From Mycobacterium sp. SMC-4 (GTDB taxonomy: Bacteria > Actinomycetota > Actinomycetes > Mycobacteriales > Mycobacteriaceae): a stretch of DNA of 64,000 nt. The stretch is taken from positions 4,216,001 to 4,280,000 of the forward strand of contig NZ_CP079869.1 in the NCBI RefSeq assembly GCF_025263265.1, read 5' to 3'. The notes under the pieces are model-generated. The model searched no databases. It saw only the letters and a list, made by a program, of their open reading frames with translations, and had not been told where the DNA came from. Position 1 is the first letter of the stretch; each line of letters opens with the position of its first letter. Shown here piece after piece: positions 27,547 to 36,376 of the stretch. The translations under genes and the position numbers were made by a program.

Positions 27547-29034
27547 TCAGATCGCCTTCGGTGCGGGCCAGTGCTTTCGCGCAAGGTACTTCGCCGACTT
27601 CAACGTTCGATTCTGATTGAGAGCGACCTTGACTCGCTCAGCAGGAATCCCCAACTGTTGCAACAGATTGAGGATTACCACAGCATTTGTGGTGGTGACG
27701 ATAGCGCTGAGCAGTGGAACATCGCGGGTCATGTCCTGACCGCCATGCGCCACCGCATTGCGCTCATCCTTGGCCGCCTTAGCCCACGCCCCAGGATCGG
27801 GCAAAATCTCAGCCATAATCTCTGGATACGGGATGTTTGCGAGGTCCATTAGCCGCTGCCGAAGTACGTGCTCGTTCGTGCCGAGTTTTCGGTGAAGCCA
27901 TTCACGCTGATCTTTCGGCGTGCAGTCCATCAAACGCTTCCGCCGTTGGACGAACTCTTCGTCGGGGATGGGAGGGTCGAGCTTCAGCGCCGCGTGCAGC
28001 GACTCGGCCGCAGCCACTGCCGTGATCAACTCCGTCTGCAAGTAGCCGCCCTTTACATACTTCATTCCGAAAAGCATGTCGCAGGTCGTTCGGAAGTCGA
28101 CATGGATCCGCAGCCACTCGGAGACAATCCTGGCGAAGTCCACGCCCTCGGATCCGAGCGTGAACAGCGCTTTGCGGTTCTCCGCACCATCGACATCGCG
28201 CTCACCTAGGAGGATATGCTCTCCGAAGACATCAATCATTTTCCGCGCTCGTGCCGATTCGCTCTCCAGCAACGGCGCGGACGCAATCAGCGACTCGCTC
28301 AGCATTGCGCACGGAGCGTCCATGGCGAGAGTGATCAGATCCTGGAATGCTTTCGTGACCTCAAACCATTCATCCATCGACCTTGGTGCCGACGCGTTGA
28401 TGCTGAGATAGGTGAAGGTCGAAACTGTGGCGTCCACACGATCCCTGCGCAAATCAAATCTCGGCTGCCGATACTGCCGTACAAGCTTGATCGTCAGTTC
28501 CCCGACCGATGCACTGAGCGGCTGCAGCGGGTTGACGTGTACACGCCAGTTCTCGCGGCGCGGCGAGTCCTCGGAGGGATCAAAGAAGATCGTCATCTCA
28601 TCATGGCGATCCCACTCGGTTAGATTCTCTACTTCGATGCAAACACCCGAGAAGACCGGACTATCAGCGCGACTGAGGAGAACACCAGTCAGCACCCGAT
28701 CCGCCGAGATGTCTTGATTCCGAATGCCGCCTGTCGGAAACCCCGACTGCTGGCGTACAACTTGGCAGTCAACAAGCGTTACGGCGGTAGCCGCACCGTC
28801 GACAGCACCGTGAATGAGGGGGAAACGACGGGAACCTGAAGTCACCCGGTACCCCGTCGGCGACGTTGCGGTTATCGTCCGATCATCGAACCCCGACACG
28901 AACTTGAGCGTGACGCCGTCGTTGGGTTCGTAGGTCAAGAACCCTTCCAACACCTCATCGGGTTTATCGGGAAGCCAAAAGGTGCCGCGCCAAGCCTGCT
29001 TGCTCGTGAGGTCATCGCTGCTCAAGAAACACAC
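27547..29034 (-). CDS. apeA: ApeA-type HEPN anti-phage protein
   Basis: A 495-residue protein that matches the single-gene ApeA defence family. The N-terminal domain has the family pattern GTFWLPDKPDEVLEGFLTY, GVTLKFVSGF and PLIHGAVDG (residues about 16-80). The C-terminal half is a helical HEPN domain with the ribonuclease motif R-X4-H in ERNAVAHGG near residues 423-429, preceded by VAAAESLHAAL. In the family, phage infection triggers RNA cleavage and stops phage growth. GTG start. It lies alone on element A, as cargo on an integrative element often does. GC content looks slightly lower than that of the neighbouring chromosome. Confidence 0.8.
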   Translation of the reverse strand: MCFLSSDDLTSKQAWRGTFWLPDKPDEVLEGFLTYEPNDGVTLKFVSGFDDRTITATSPTGYRVTSGSRRFPLIHGAVDGAATAVTLVDCQVVRQQSGFPTGGIRNQDISADRVLTGVLLSRADSPVFSGVCIEVENLTEWDRHDEMTIFFDPSEDSPRRENWRVHVNPLQPLSASVGELTIKLVRQYRQPRFDLRRDRVDATVSTFTYLSINASAPRSMDEWFEVTKAFQDLITLAMDAPCAMLSESLIASAPLLESESARARKMIDVFGEHILLGERDVDGAENRKALFTLGSEGVDFARIVSEWLRIHVDFRTTCDMLFGMKYVKGGYLQTELITAVAAAESLHAALKLDPPIPDEEFVQRRKRLMDCTPKDQREWLHRKLGTNEHVLRQRLMDLANIPYPEIMAEILPDPGAWAKAAKDERNAVAHGGQDMTRDVPLLSAIVTTTNAVVILNLLQQLGIPAERVKVALNQNRTLKSAKYLARKHWPAPKAI

Positions 29035-29192
29035 CCCCGTGGCTCGTTTCCACGCCGGAACGACCAGCCGAAGTCACCGACGAGATCAGCTTTCCACCCG
29101 GCGCATGCTTCCGCTTTGAGTTCGACGCGGTGTTGCATTCAGCCGGGCTGTCGCGGCGCCCGGCCACTTCGACGAGCGTCGTTCCGATCGCC

Positions 29193-29702
29193 TCAGCCCA
29201 CGGTTGCCTTCCGGTTCAGCTCGGCAGTGGTCATCGACCCCAGCGACTGGCCCGCGGCGTCGACAACATCGACGCGCTGCACGGTTTGGCGAAGCCATAC
29301 GCCATCGTCGTCGTTGAACGCCGCTGGGGTACCGAAAAGCTCGGCGTAGTTGTCGAACGGGCTCAGCTCTAGCAGCACGGGGTCGGCGTCCATCGTCACC
29401 GTGACCACACCGTCAGCTGAGGTGACTGATGTGACCGCCTCTGCCAGCATCACGCCAGCTGCGGCGCGTTCATCGACGTAGGCCTGGAACGCTTCGACCA
29501 CCTCGGCATCGGTCGGCGCGGGACGAGCATCCGGTTCCGGTTCAGGTGACGCGGCCGGCGCCGCGGTGGTGGTAGTGGTTGTGGTCGTCACGGCCGCGGT
29601 TTCCTCGTCGGAAGTGCCGCACGCGCCTGTCAGAGCAAGCAGCGGCGCGACCGCGACCGCAGCGATGCCCGACCTCCGCCTGTGTGCCTGTGCCGTCCCC
29701 AT
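29193..29702 (-). CDS. exported lipoprotein
   Basis: A 169-residue predicted lipoprotein. The signal ends in the lipobox LTGAC (Cys28), followed by a Thr/Pro/Glu-rich linker with eight Thr in a row and a globular C-terminal part (residues about 62-165, AFQAYVDERAAAGVMLAEAV, VWLRQTVQRVDV). Similar short lipoproteins are carried by mycobacterial prophages, where surface changes can exclude other phages; that role is an inference. ATG start with AAGGAGGATC upstream. Confidence 0.65.
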   Translation of the reverse strand: MGTAQAHRRRSGIAAVAVAPLLALTGACGTSDEETAAVTTTTTTTTAAPAASPEPEPDARPAPTDAEVVEAFQAYVDERAAAGVMLAEAVTSVTSADGVVTVTMDADPVLLELSPFDNYAELFGTPAAFNDDDGVWLRQTVQRVDVVDAAGQSLGSMTTAELNRKATVG

Positions 29703-29742
29703 TCGTGATCCTCCTTGTCGACCGTCGATGTCCCCGATGAAG

Positions 29743-30633
29743 TTATCGGGCGGCGACCTTGATTGGGAGCAATTCAGGAGCCGGAAAGCACAGGGTGTGC
29801 AGGTTGTCCTCCGTGGACATTCCTCCCCGGGATACGGGGATGATGTGATCCACTTCGAGCAAGAGATGGGGCTCGGCCGCGAGCGAGACTTTGCAGTACC
29901 GGCAGGTGTGTTTGTCCCGTGCCTTGATGAAGTTGCGGAGCCTGGTGGTCATCAAAGCTCGCTGGCCTGCAGCGCTCTTCTTCCAGCGGATCTTTTGGGA
30001 CAAAGTCTCGACCAGTGCGTCGATCGTCGGGGTGTTCAAGGTTAATGTCGTTCGCTGCGAGCTGTTCCCGCCCGCACTGACGTACTCGAAAATGTAGACG
30101 GGGTACGGAACGGTGATCGGCGACAGCTCGACGCCAACCTGCTTCATGAAATCCTTTGCGAAGAATTTCAGAATGAACGCAGGCGGATTAACCGCCGCGG
30201 TAATGCTTGCCTCGCGTTGCTGGAAGTTACTGATGGCTTCCTCTAAGCGGCCAATGCTCTCGCCGAGATCTTCCACGTTGGCGAGATGAGCCTCGTCGGC
30301 TTTGATGCCGAAATACTTCATTACGTACTTGATGGGGTCTGCGCTGGCGTTGCGAACCACCTGCAGTGAGCAATTGTGCACATTCGGGGCTTGGTAGTTG
30401 GCGACGTTGCGGTCCCGGCGATAGTTCCAATGGCTGGTGTTCTGAAACGATGCAAGATGCACTTGACCGCCCGCGGCTGACGCACCTAGTTCGAACGTCC
30501 CACGGCTGCGGATCTCTGCCACGTAGCCGGCGATCGCGTTGTGTTCGGCATCGAACGATGCGATCGCTTTCTTGTGGGCTAGGAACTCATCGCTGGCGAA
30601 GTAGCGCACCTGGAGGATGTAAGGATGGCGCAA
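29743..30633 (-). CDS. HNH endonuclease, 3'-truncated
   Basis: A 296-residue protein. The N-terminal 225 residues are a helical and beta domain seen in phage-associated HNH proteins (RYFASDEFLAHKKAIASF, YRRDRNVANYQAPNVHNCSL). The HNH site starts at CRYCKVSLAAEP and continues with LEVDHIIPVSRGGMSTEDNL and HTLC, but the usual closing CNxxK segment is missing: the sequence switches to FPAPELLPIKVAAR. I read this as a 3' deletion that joined the gene to the lipoprotein leader. It abuts the integrase remnant. Activity is doubtful. Confidence 0.7.
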   Translation of the reverse strand: MRHPYILQVRYFASDEFLAHKKAIASFDAEHNAIAGYVAEIRSRGTFELGASAAGGQVHLASFQNTSHWNYRRDRNVANYQAPNVHNCSLQVVRNASADPIKYVMKYFGIKADEAHLANVEDLGESIGRLEEAISNFQQREASITAAVNPPAFILKFFAKDFMKQVGVELSPITVPYPVYIFEYVSAGGNSSQRTTLTLNTPTIDALVETLSQKIRWKKSAAGQRALMTTRLRNFIKARDKHTCRYCKVSLAAEPHLLLEVDHIIPVSRGGMSTEDNLHTLCFPAPELLPIKVAAR

Positions 30634-30639
30634 GCCAAG

Positions 30640-30816
30640 CCGGGGCCAACGTGAAGGCGTTCAGCGGATGCTCGGGCACGCCAGCGCGGCGATGACGCTG
30701 GACACCTACGCCGACCTGTTCGACACCGACGCCGACGCCGTGGCCGATGTCATGGGCGCGATGTGGGAGAAACGTGCCCAAAGTGTGCCCACGGGTGCTG
30801 AAAAAGCCGAGCAATA
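30640..30816 (+). pseudogene. C-terminal remnant of a tyrosine integrase
   Basis: GANVKA followed, after a one-base frame change, by RMLGHASAAMTLDTYADLF and an AEQ stop at 30814-30816 is the catalytic His/Trp-Tyr end of a phage integrase. It closely resembles the end of the integrase at 40322-41476. The N-terminal 80 percent is gone. It ends 27 bases before the core at 30844, the same arrangement as in element B. Confidence 0.8.
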
Positions 30817-30843
30817 ACGCCTCGACCTGCATCGATGCTCGTG

Positions 30844-30870
30844 CCCCCAGTCGGACTCGAACCGATTTCG
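30844..30870. repeat. attachment core between elements A and B
   Basis: Identical over 27 bases to 27256-27282. It serves as the right end of element A and the left end of element B. The first 22 bases match the tRNA at 41526-41547 with one C-to-T difference. Confidence 0.8.
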
Positions 30871-30940
30871 CCGTGCTGCTAGAGCACTCGAATACCGATC
30901 TACCTGCACAAATACATGACAGTGATTCACCGGAGTTATC

Positions 30941-30966
30941 TGTAACTGTGGGCAGAATGTGGGCAA
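30941..30966. repeat. candidate integrase arm site, left end of element B
   Basis: A 26-base sequence beginning TGTAACTGTGGGCA with a second TGTGGGCA 10 bases later. It matches 24 of 26 bases at 41428-41453 in the same orientation. The two copies lie 76 and 73 bases inside the cores, the spacing expected of P and P' arm sites. Confidence 0.65.
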
Positions 30967-31082
30967 TTTGGGGGCGGTCCGGCGCAGGATGCCGCTCGGG
31001 AGGTCTCCGTCGTGGTGGCACCTTGCCCAGGAGATACCAGTGCCGTAAAGCGCGTCGGGTTTGACGCCGGACCGCCCTGGTT

Positions 31083-31385
31083 TTACTGAGCCCGCACCCG
31101 GTACCGGTTTAGGACGATCTGCTCGGCGAGGGTCCACCCGAACGTGCCGCGCAGGGTGTACTCGTATTCGACGTCGTCGACCTTTTTGCGGGCGAGTTGT
31201 TCGCCGTTGACGGCCAGTCGTGCCGCAGCGGTGGCGATGACGGCGGCGATCTCGTCGTTGGGTTCACCGGCGTCGAATCCTCGGCCCCTGGTGTAGGCGC
31301 GGGCCATGGTGGTGACTATGGGCACGACCGTGGTCACGTCCCCCGCGGCGAGGGACGTGACCGTGGCCGGGTTGACGTCAGCCAC
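31083..31385 (-). CDS. phage head-tail connector-like protein
   Basis: A 100-residue protein directly downstream of the capsid gene, overlapping it by one base. Length, position and the all-helical start (MARAYTRGRGFDAGEPNDEIAAVIATAAARL) fit head-tail adaptor proteins of the gp6/HK97 type that sit under the portal. It is the last gene of the structural operon, so a tail partner must come from elsewhere. Confidence 0.6.
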   Translation of the reverse strand: MADVNPATVTSLAAGDVTTVVPIVTTMARAYTRGRGFDAGEPNDEIAAVIATAAARLAVNGEQLARKKVDDVEYEYTLRGTFGWTLAEQIVLNRYRVRAQ

Positions 31386-32242
31386 TAGCTTCCGGCTTCG
31401 GTGAGCAGGGTGACGGCCTCGGGCTGCAGCAGGGCGGTATCCCAGCGGGACACGACCCTGATTCCGATGGAGTCGTAGTCTCCCCAGGTCTGGTCGAGGA
31501 TCTTGACTTCGGCGTCGACGTCGCGGGCCACGACGACCTTGGACATGTCGACCAGGGCGACGCGGGCGGCCGCCTCGTCGGGGATGTTGTCGGTGATCAC
31601 AACAGGCAGGCCGAGCAGTCGGAACGTGGTGCCGTTCTGGATGGTCTGCGGGTCGATCACGTAACGGCGGTCCCCGGTACCCACCTTGACCTTACGGATC
31701 TCGGCGAACGACGCGGAGGTCATCACCCAATGGGTCGGGTTGACCTTGTTTCCCTGGGCGAGGGCCAGGCCATCGATCAGGGAGTCGGGGTCGGCGAGGT
31801 CGAGGTCGCCGGTGGCGATGCCCGACTGACGGAGGATGCCCTTGATGGTGTTGCTGGTGCCGGTGCCGTCCCAGAGGGCGGCGTCGAGGGCGTGGGCGAC
31901 GTCGGTGACGAGGCGGGTCCGCAGCACGGACTCCAGCCCGACCACGCTGGTGCGGATCAACTCGTTTGAGAGCTTCACCAGAACCTTGAGGCCCTTGAGG
32001 GTCGACGGGAGCAAGGTCACCTCATCGAATGCGACGTCCCCGTCACTGATCTGGGCCCCCTCGGCGACGAACCCGGCAGTGACGCCGCTGGCGACGCGGG
32101 GCACCCGGACGGGGCTGGAGGAGTCCAGTACGACGGGGCCGGCAGCCAGGAACGTCGATGCCTGTTCGAGGGGCTGAACGAGCAGGTTGGCTACCTGCGA
32201 CTGAATGAGGGTGGAATTAGCGGAGGTGACTTCGATGGCCAC
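31385..32242 (-). CDS. HK97-fold major capsid protein
   Basis: A 285-residue phage capsid protein. The N arm is short, then PVVLDSSSPVRVPRV, FVAEGAQISDGDVAFDEVTL (E-loop region), KLSNELIRTSVVGLESVLRT (spine helix) and the A-domain segment GLPVVITDNIP followed by VALVDMSKVVVARD are typical. There is no N-terminal protease or delta domain, which agrees with the separate scaffold-like gene upstream. Start ATG with a purine-poor leader. The length is normal for small siphovirus capsids. Confidence 0.9.
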   Translation of the reverse strand: MAIEVTSANSTLIQSQVANLLVQPLEQASTFLAAGPVVLDSSSPVRVPRVASGVTAGFVAEGAQISDGDVAFDEVTLLPSTLKGLKVLVKLSNELIRTSVVGLESVLRTRLVTDVAHALDAALWDGTGTSNTIKGILRQSGIATGDLDLADPDSLIDGLALAQGNKVNPTHWVMTSASFAEIRKVKVGTGDRRYVIDPQTIQNGTTFRLLGLPVVITDNIPDEAAARVALVDMSKVVVARDVDAEVKILDQTWGDYDSIGIRVVSRWDTALLQPEAVTLLTEAGS

Positions 32243-32346
32243 GATTGAGTCCTAACGTTGTGTCGTTGATGGGGTTTCGACACGTCGCCAGGACGTCAAT
32301 CGGGGGTGCTACCGGGCGCCAGGCCCTCGTTGTGCGAGTTTACCGC

Positions 32347-32826
32347 CTATGTGCGCTCTTTCAGAAGACCAAGCAGGCTGAACGGTTCCGAGGTTGAGCC
32401 GCGGTTACCTTGCCCAATGTCTCCGGTGGGGCGGCGGCTGGCCAAATGCGGCTTGCGGTCGAGGAGTTCGTCGATCGCTGCGGTGAGGGCTTCGGGGTCG
32501 TCGAGGTGGTCCTCGGCGAACTCCAGATCGGTGGGGTCGGCCAATCGGCCTGTGGCCCGGACCAACTCGGTGTGCAGGCGGCGGGCCACCTTCTGGGCGC
32601 GCTGGCGGTGCTTGCCGTTCTCGCGGCGCAGTTCCTCGACGACCTCGCGGGGGAACACGTCGGGGTCGGATTCCGAATCTGACCCTTCCGGGTTTCCCGA
32701 TTCCAAATCGGACTCGTCAGGGGTACGCATTGTTTCGTCTCCCTTCTCCTGCGATGGCAGAGAAGGATCCTCTGCCTCGGCCGCGTTGGTGGGTTCGGTT
32801 GTCTCGGTGGTGGTGTTGTCGGTCAT
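32347..32826 (-). CDS. putative phage scaffolding protein
   Basis: A 159-residue acidic protein between portal and capsid genes. The first 60 residues are Thr/Glu/Asp/Ser-rich and disordered; residues about 62-95 (REVVEELRRENGKHRQRAQKVARRL) form a coiled coil, followed by DPTDLEFAEDHLDDPEALTAAIDELL, a pattern common in phage scaffold or capsid-assembly proteins. The C-terminal tail is basic, as in capsid-binding helices. Overlaps the upstream small gene by 4 bases. Confidence 0.65.
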   Translation of the reverse strand: MTDNTTTETTEPTNAAEAEDPSLPSQEKGDETMRTPDESDLESGNPEGSDSESDPDVFPREVVEELRRENGKHRQRAQKVARRLHTELVRATGRLADPTDLEFAEDHLDDPEALTAAIDELLDRKPHLASRRPTGDIGQGNRGSTSEPFSLLGLLKERT

Positions 32827-33005
32827 TGTTGGTTCTCCTGTGCTCTGAGTCGGCTTACTGCGTCGGCTAGGTCGGTGGCGAGTGCGATGGCCTCGGCGGG
32901 GGTCATCATGTAGGTCAATGCGCCGGTGCGCATTCGAATGGGGCGGCCAGTCTCGGGTGCCACGGTCACGGACGGGTCGAGGTCACGTGCGGCCAGGCGC
33001 ATCAC
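32823..33005 (-). CDS. small phage protein between portal and scaffold
   Basis: A 60-residue protein, coupled by 4-base overlaps to both the portal gene and the scaffold-like gene. The sequence MTPAEAIALATDLADAVSRL forms one helix after a short beta-like start. Function unknown; its tight placement in the structural operon suggests a morphogenetic role. Confidence 0.6.
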   Translation of the reverse strand: MMRLAARDLDPSVTVAPETGRPIRMRTGALTYMMTPAEAIALATDLADAVSRLRAQENQQ

Positions 33006-34315
33006 GCCACCTGCCGGGCCGGGGTGGCTGCGCTGATCTTGGCGATCTCGTCGTCGGAGTATCCGAGCTTGCCCAACGCGTAGGCGGCAGGCAGTAGACC
33101 GGCCTGGTAGAGCTTGACCACGGCGTCGGCTTCCTGGGCGACGGATCGGGTCGCGGCGTCGGCCCAGTGGATGCGGATGTCGTCGATCAGGTTGGGGTCA
33201 CGGCCATCCCGTACCGCGATCATCAGTCGGGCGACCTGTTCCCAAGCCCTGCCGAAGGTGGCTTGTCGCGCCTCGGCCCGCGCGGTCAGTGATGCCTCGG
33301 CGGCCCGGAGCGCGTCGGCGGATGCCGGGTTGTCGCTGAACACCCCGACGTAGTGCGCCGGCAAGGTGGACACGGCCATGATCTGTCCGAGGATGACCCG
33401 AACCGACGCCTCGTAGCCCGACAGGTCAGCGGCATTCAACTGCCCGAACTTCGCTTCGCTGCTTTCCGAGATCATCGCCCGGTGCCCTTCCGGGATCGGG
33501 TTGACTTCCCGCATCACAGGCTGGTTGTCGTCGTCGAGGACCGGGTTGCCGTCGCCGTCGAGGACGGGTTCCTCGGTGAGTTCGATTCCGGTGGCCCAGC
33601 GGCGCGGCCGGCCCACGTACTCGCTCGTGACCATCATGTCGGCCAGCGACTTGTTCAAAGCGTCGACCAACGGCTTGAGGTCGTCGATTTCGGAGTTCCC
33701 GAAGTCGCCGAGGATGTAGTCGGTGTTGCGCAGGTTCACCACCGGGACGACACCGAGCGGATTGCTGATTGTGTCGACGGGGGTGAATCCGGTGACGGCT
33801 CCGACCTGTTGGGCGGTCAGTTTGGTGATCTTGTCGGGCTGGTAGAGCACCGCGTGAGTGGTGTTGCGGTCCTTGTCTTCCCACCTCTTGATGGCAGCGA
33901 TGGTTTCCCGGCTTCCGGGGTCGGTGAGCACGGCGACCTGCTTGGCGGACTCCACGGTGACCTGGGGGCGGCCGAAGCGGTCAGCCCACACGATCACATA
34001 CGAGTCACCGAGCAGCAGGGCCTCCCGGTGCGCCACACCCGAGGTTTGGTCGAGGTCGTTGCGAATCCAGTCGGCCCACAGGCCGGCGTCTCCGGTGAAC
34101 CCGGTGATCCGTAGCCGCTCCGCCAGCGCCGTGACGGCCAGGCGGGGAATGTTGGAGGCCATCACACCGAACCTGTTGCCCAGAGCGGTTTTCGCTTCCG
34201 GGGACAGGAACGCCAGCGGTTGCTTGCCGTCGTAGTAGCGGCCCAGATCGGCGTAGCGGGCCAATGGTTCGTTGAGTCGGCGGATCAGCAGGGTTAGCAG
34301 TTCATCTTGTGTCAT
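33002..34315 (-). CDS. phage portal protein (SPP1 gp6-like)
   Basis: A 437-residue portal protein that would form the dodecameric DNA entry ring. Family features are the N-terminal helix LNEPLARYADLGRYYDGKQPL, the wing region DSYVIVWADRFGRPQVTVES, NPLGVVPVVNLRNTDYI near residues 185-201 and the clip/stem region with VGVFSDNPASADALRAAEASL. It overlaps the terminase gene by 4 bases (ATGA). Length is typical. Confidence 0.9.
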   Translation of the reverse strand: MTQDELLTLLIRRLNEPLARYADLGRYYDGKQPLAFLSPEAKTALGNRFGVMASNIPRLAVTALAERLRITGFTGDAGLWADWIRNDLDQTSGVAHREALLLGDSYVIVWADRFGRPQVTVESAKQVAVLTDPGSRETIAAIKRWEDKDRNTTHAVLYQPDKITKLTAQQVGAVTGFTPVDTISNPLGVVPVVNLRNTDYILGDFGNSEIDDLKPLVDALNKSLADMMVTSEYVGRPRRWATGIELTEEPVLDGDGNPVLDDDNQPVMREVNPIPEGHRAMISESSEAKFGQLNAADLSGYEASVRVILGQIMAVSTLPAHYVGVFSDNPASADALRAAEASLTARAEARQATFGRAWEQVARLMIAVRDGRDPNLIDDIRIHWADAATRSVAQEADAVVKLYQAGLLPAAYALGKLGYSDDEIAKISAATPARQVA

Positions 34316-35766
34316 GAGGCAAAGCTCCTTACTCGTTTACGGTTTCGTTGTTGATGCCAGGCCGCCCGGTCGTAGGCGACGATGGCGGCCACGGCGGCGT
34401 CGATCTTGCGGGGTGACCCGCGCTTGTCCTTGGAGACGAGGTCCCCTTGCGGGGTGGACTTGGCCACGCAGTGCGCGACATGGTTGGCCATCCTCGAATC
34501 CCCGTCATGGGTCACGGCGTTCGTGACGACGGCTTGATACAGGCGGTCGGTGGCCGGGGCCATCCGGGCGGCGTGGGCGGTGTTCCACTCGACGACCCGG
34601 CGCTCCCCGTGCCGTTTTGCCCAGTCCTCGATCTCGGACCGCCATCCCCACGGGTCGCACGCCAGCTCGGCGACGTCGTACTTGGTGAACGCCACATCCA
34701 CGGCGCGGGTCACGTCTTCCCGCGGGACACGCCAGCCACGATCGCCGGGGTTCTCCCAGATCCCTTCCAGCCAGATATGCCCGTCGAGGGTGCAACCCAC
34801 CAAGGCGGTGGAGTCACCCGAGGCGGACCCGTCGAAGGCTAGGACGACCCGCTCACGAGGTCGCACGACCCGATCTGTCGCGCAGTCCGCCCAGGCGCCC
34901 CACGGCAGCCACGCCTCCACGCCGGTGACCCACTGGCCCAACCGGAGCTGGCGGAACACCGGCTCCCGCAACGTCCGGCGGGCAGCCTCGAGTCCATCCT
35001 CGGCGAGGAATGGCTCCTCGCACGCCAACGCCGGGTTGGCCTGCCGCCACGCGTCCCGATCATCGGTCGGGCAGCCATCCGGGGCGGCGAACTCCTTGAG
35101 GTAGAACGCCGGATCGTCGCCGTCACGACCGTGTTCGACGAGCCGCCACATGATGCAGTCCGGTGATGACGAGGGCGTCGAGATCGCCAGTGTCAGCGAC
35201 TCTGGGCGTTTCCCCGACACGCTGGTGACCGCTTCCCAGGTGGCCTCGGTGACGACGTGCAGCTCGTCGACGATCAGCAGCGAAGGATCATGCCCGTGCA
35301 GCGCACCCGGCTCCGCGGGCAGCGGCAACAGCAGGCTGTCGTTGTGCGGGACCACGATCCGATCCGCGAAGATCTGCGCCCGCTTCTCCAGCTCCGGGTT
35401 CAGCTCGATCATCCGCTTGGCCATCCGCAACGTGATGTTCGCCTGCCGCTGATCCGACGCCACGACCAACACCTCGGCGGAAGCGTCCCCGACGAACAAC
35501 TCAGCGACCGCCAGCATCGCCGCCAACCCGGTCTTGCCGTTAGCACGGGCCACCGACACCAAACCGGTGCGGATGCCCGGCGCGAACGCCCCTTCGATTA
35601 TCTCCGTCTGGAATGGCCTCAGCCGCACCGGCTCCCCCGCCCCGACACCCTTCGGAACCACCAGGTACTCCGCGATGAACGCCAGCCGGCGGCCCGCACG
35701 GTCCCCAGGCAGCGCGGAGAAGTCCAGCGGCGCGGCCTTGATTTGGCCCTTCGGTCCGGCCTTCAT
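34312..35766 (-). CDS. phage terminase large subunit
   Basis: A 484-residue DNA-packaging motor. The ATPase domain has Walker A RANGKTG (residues about 74-80) and Walker B LLIVDELHVV (about 165-174), with the coupling motif near ISTPSSSPD. The nuclease domain starts at VVLAFDGSASGDSTALVG with conserved Asp residues. It overlaps the portal gene. No typical small subunit was recognised upstream; only one or two short doubtful genes lie between it and the HNH gene. Confidence 0.9.
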   Translation of the reverse strand: MKAGPKGQIKAAPLDFSALPGDRAGRRLAFIAEYLVVPKGVGAGEPVRLRPFQTEIIEGAFAPGIRTGLVSVARANGKTGLAAMLAVAELFVGDASAEVLVVASDQRQANITLRMAKRMIELNPELEKRAQIFADRIVVPHNDSLLLPLPAEPGALHGHDPSLLIVDELHVVTEATWEAVTSVSGKRPESLTLAISTPSSSPDCIMWRLVEHGRDGDDPAFYLKEFAAPDGCPTDDRDAWRQANPALACEEPFLAEDGLEAARRTLREPVFRQLRLGQWVTGVEAWLPWGAWADCATDRVVRPRERVVLAFDGSASGDSTALVGCTLDGHIWLEGIWENPGDRGWRVPREDVTRAVDVAFTKYDVAELACDPWGWRSEIEDWAKRHGERRVVEWNTAHAARMAPATDRLYQAVVTNAVTHDGDSRMANHVAHCVAKSTPQGDLVSKDKRGSPRKIDAAVAAIVAYDRAAWHQQRNRKRVRSFAS

Positions 35767-35780
35767 GGGAGACTCCGAGG

Positions 35781-35987
35781 GTGTCTATAGAGGTCAAACT
35801 CACGGAAGACAGCTCCTCGCAACTTCTTAGTGACGAGGGCGATTGGTACGACTTCCTCCCCAGTGGGGTGCTTGCGTTGCACTTCGGCAACGGCATCCAA
35901 GCGCCGCAGTACTACTCCCCACATGCCTGGGAGTACGTCTCCTCGGAGCAACCGCCCGGACAGCCCGGAAGTCCGCAGGTCTACTGA
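35781..35987 (+). CDS. possible small phage protein, opposite strand
   Basis: A 68-residue frame with GTG start, in the only gap of the minus-strand operon. Its sequence (DEGDWYDFLPSGVLALHFGN, SPHAWEYVSSE) is protein-like and third-position GC is high (roughly 70 percent by eye). The competing minus-strand frame, ending at 35763 and overlapping the terminase start by 4 bases (GMWGVVLRRLDAVAEVQRKH), would fit the operon's coupling but has poorer composition. Only one of the two is likely real. Confidence 0.35.
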   Translation: MSIEVKLTEDSSSQLLSDEGDWYDFLPSGVLALHFGNGIQAPQYYSPHAWEYVSSEQPPGQPGSPQVY

Positions 35988-35989
35988 CT

Positions 35990-36376
35990 TCAAGCCGCAC
36001 CTCGCGGTGTGAGACGCAAACTTTGCCTGGCCCGGGGTCTGGGAGGGGTCGCGGTGGGGTCCATCCCCCTGGTGGCTGATGGGCCGCGTGCGGCTCCTCG
36101 GGCGATGTTGCAGGGTCCGCAGACGACGTCGACCATGGTGAGCTTGATGGGCTTGCCAGCGGCCTTGGCGGCCCATGCCTCGGGCAGGTGGTCGGCCTGC
36201 AATCCCTCGGTGGCTCCGCAGTCGGTGCAGAAGGGTTGGAGTCGTCGGGCTCTGCGGGACAGGCGGTCCCAGGCGGCGTCGTAGCCGCGGTTGGTGGCGG
36301 TGCTTTTGGTGTCGTGTTCGGGGCAGCGTGGTCCGTCGCAGGGTTCTCCGCACTGGAGGCAGGTTCGGAGGGTCAC
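35990..36376 (-). CDS. phage HNH endonuclease
   Basis: A 128-residue HNH nuclease: CLQCGEPCDGPRC at the N terminus, CTDCGATEGLQADHLPEAW at about 50-68 and VVCGPCNIARG near 84-94 give the zinc and catalytic residues. Position next to the terminase is standard; such HNH proteins help large terminases cut cos DNA. Start GTG 36376, overlapping the previous stop by 4 bases (GTGA). The frame is open much further upstream, but that part is noise. Confidence 0.85.
   Translation of the reverse strand: MTLRTCLQCGEPCDGPRCPEHDTKSTATNRGYDAAWDRLSRRARRLQPFCTDCGATEGLQADHLPEAWAAKAAGKPIKLTMVDVVCGPCNIARGAARGPSATRGMDPTATPPRPRARQSLRLTPRGAA

Larger units (their letters stand above)
27256..30865. mobile_element. 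element A: decayed integrative element
   Basis: The segment is bounded by two copies of a tRNA 3'-end sequence (27256-27282 and 30844-30870, identical over 27 bases). It carries an ApeA-type defence gene, a lipoprotein, a truncated HNH gene and a fragment of a tyrosine integrase next to the right copy. Direct repeats of TGTGCCCA lie inside both ends. It is probably an older satellite or prophage that lost its structural and replication genes and can no longer excise by itself. Confidence 0.7.
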
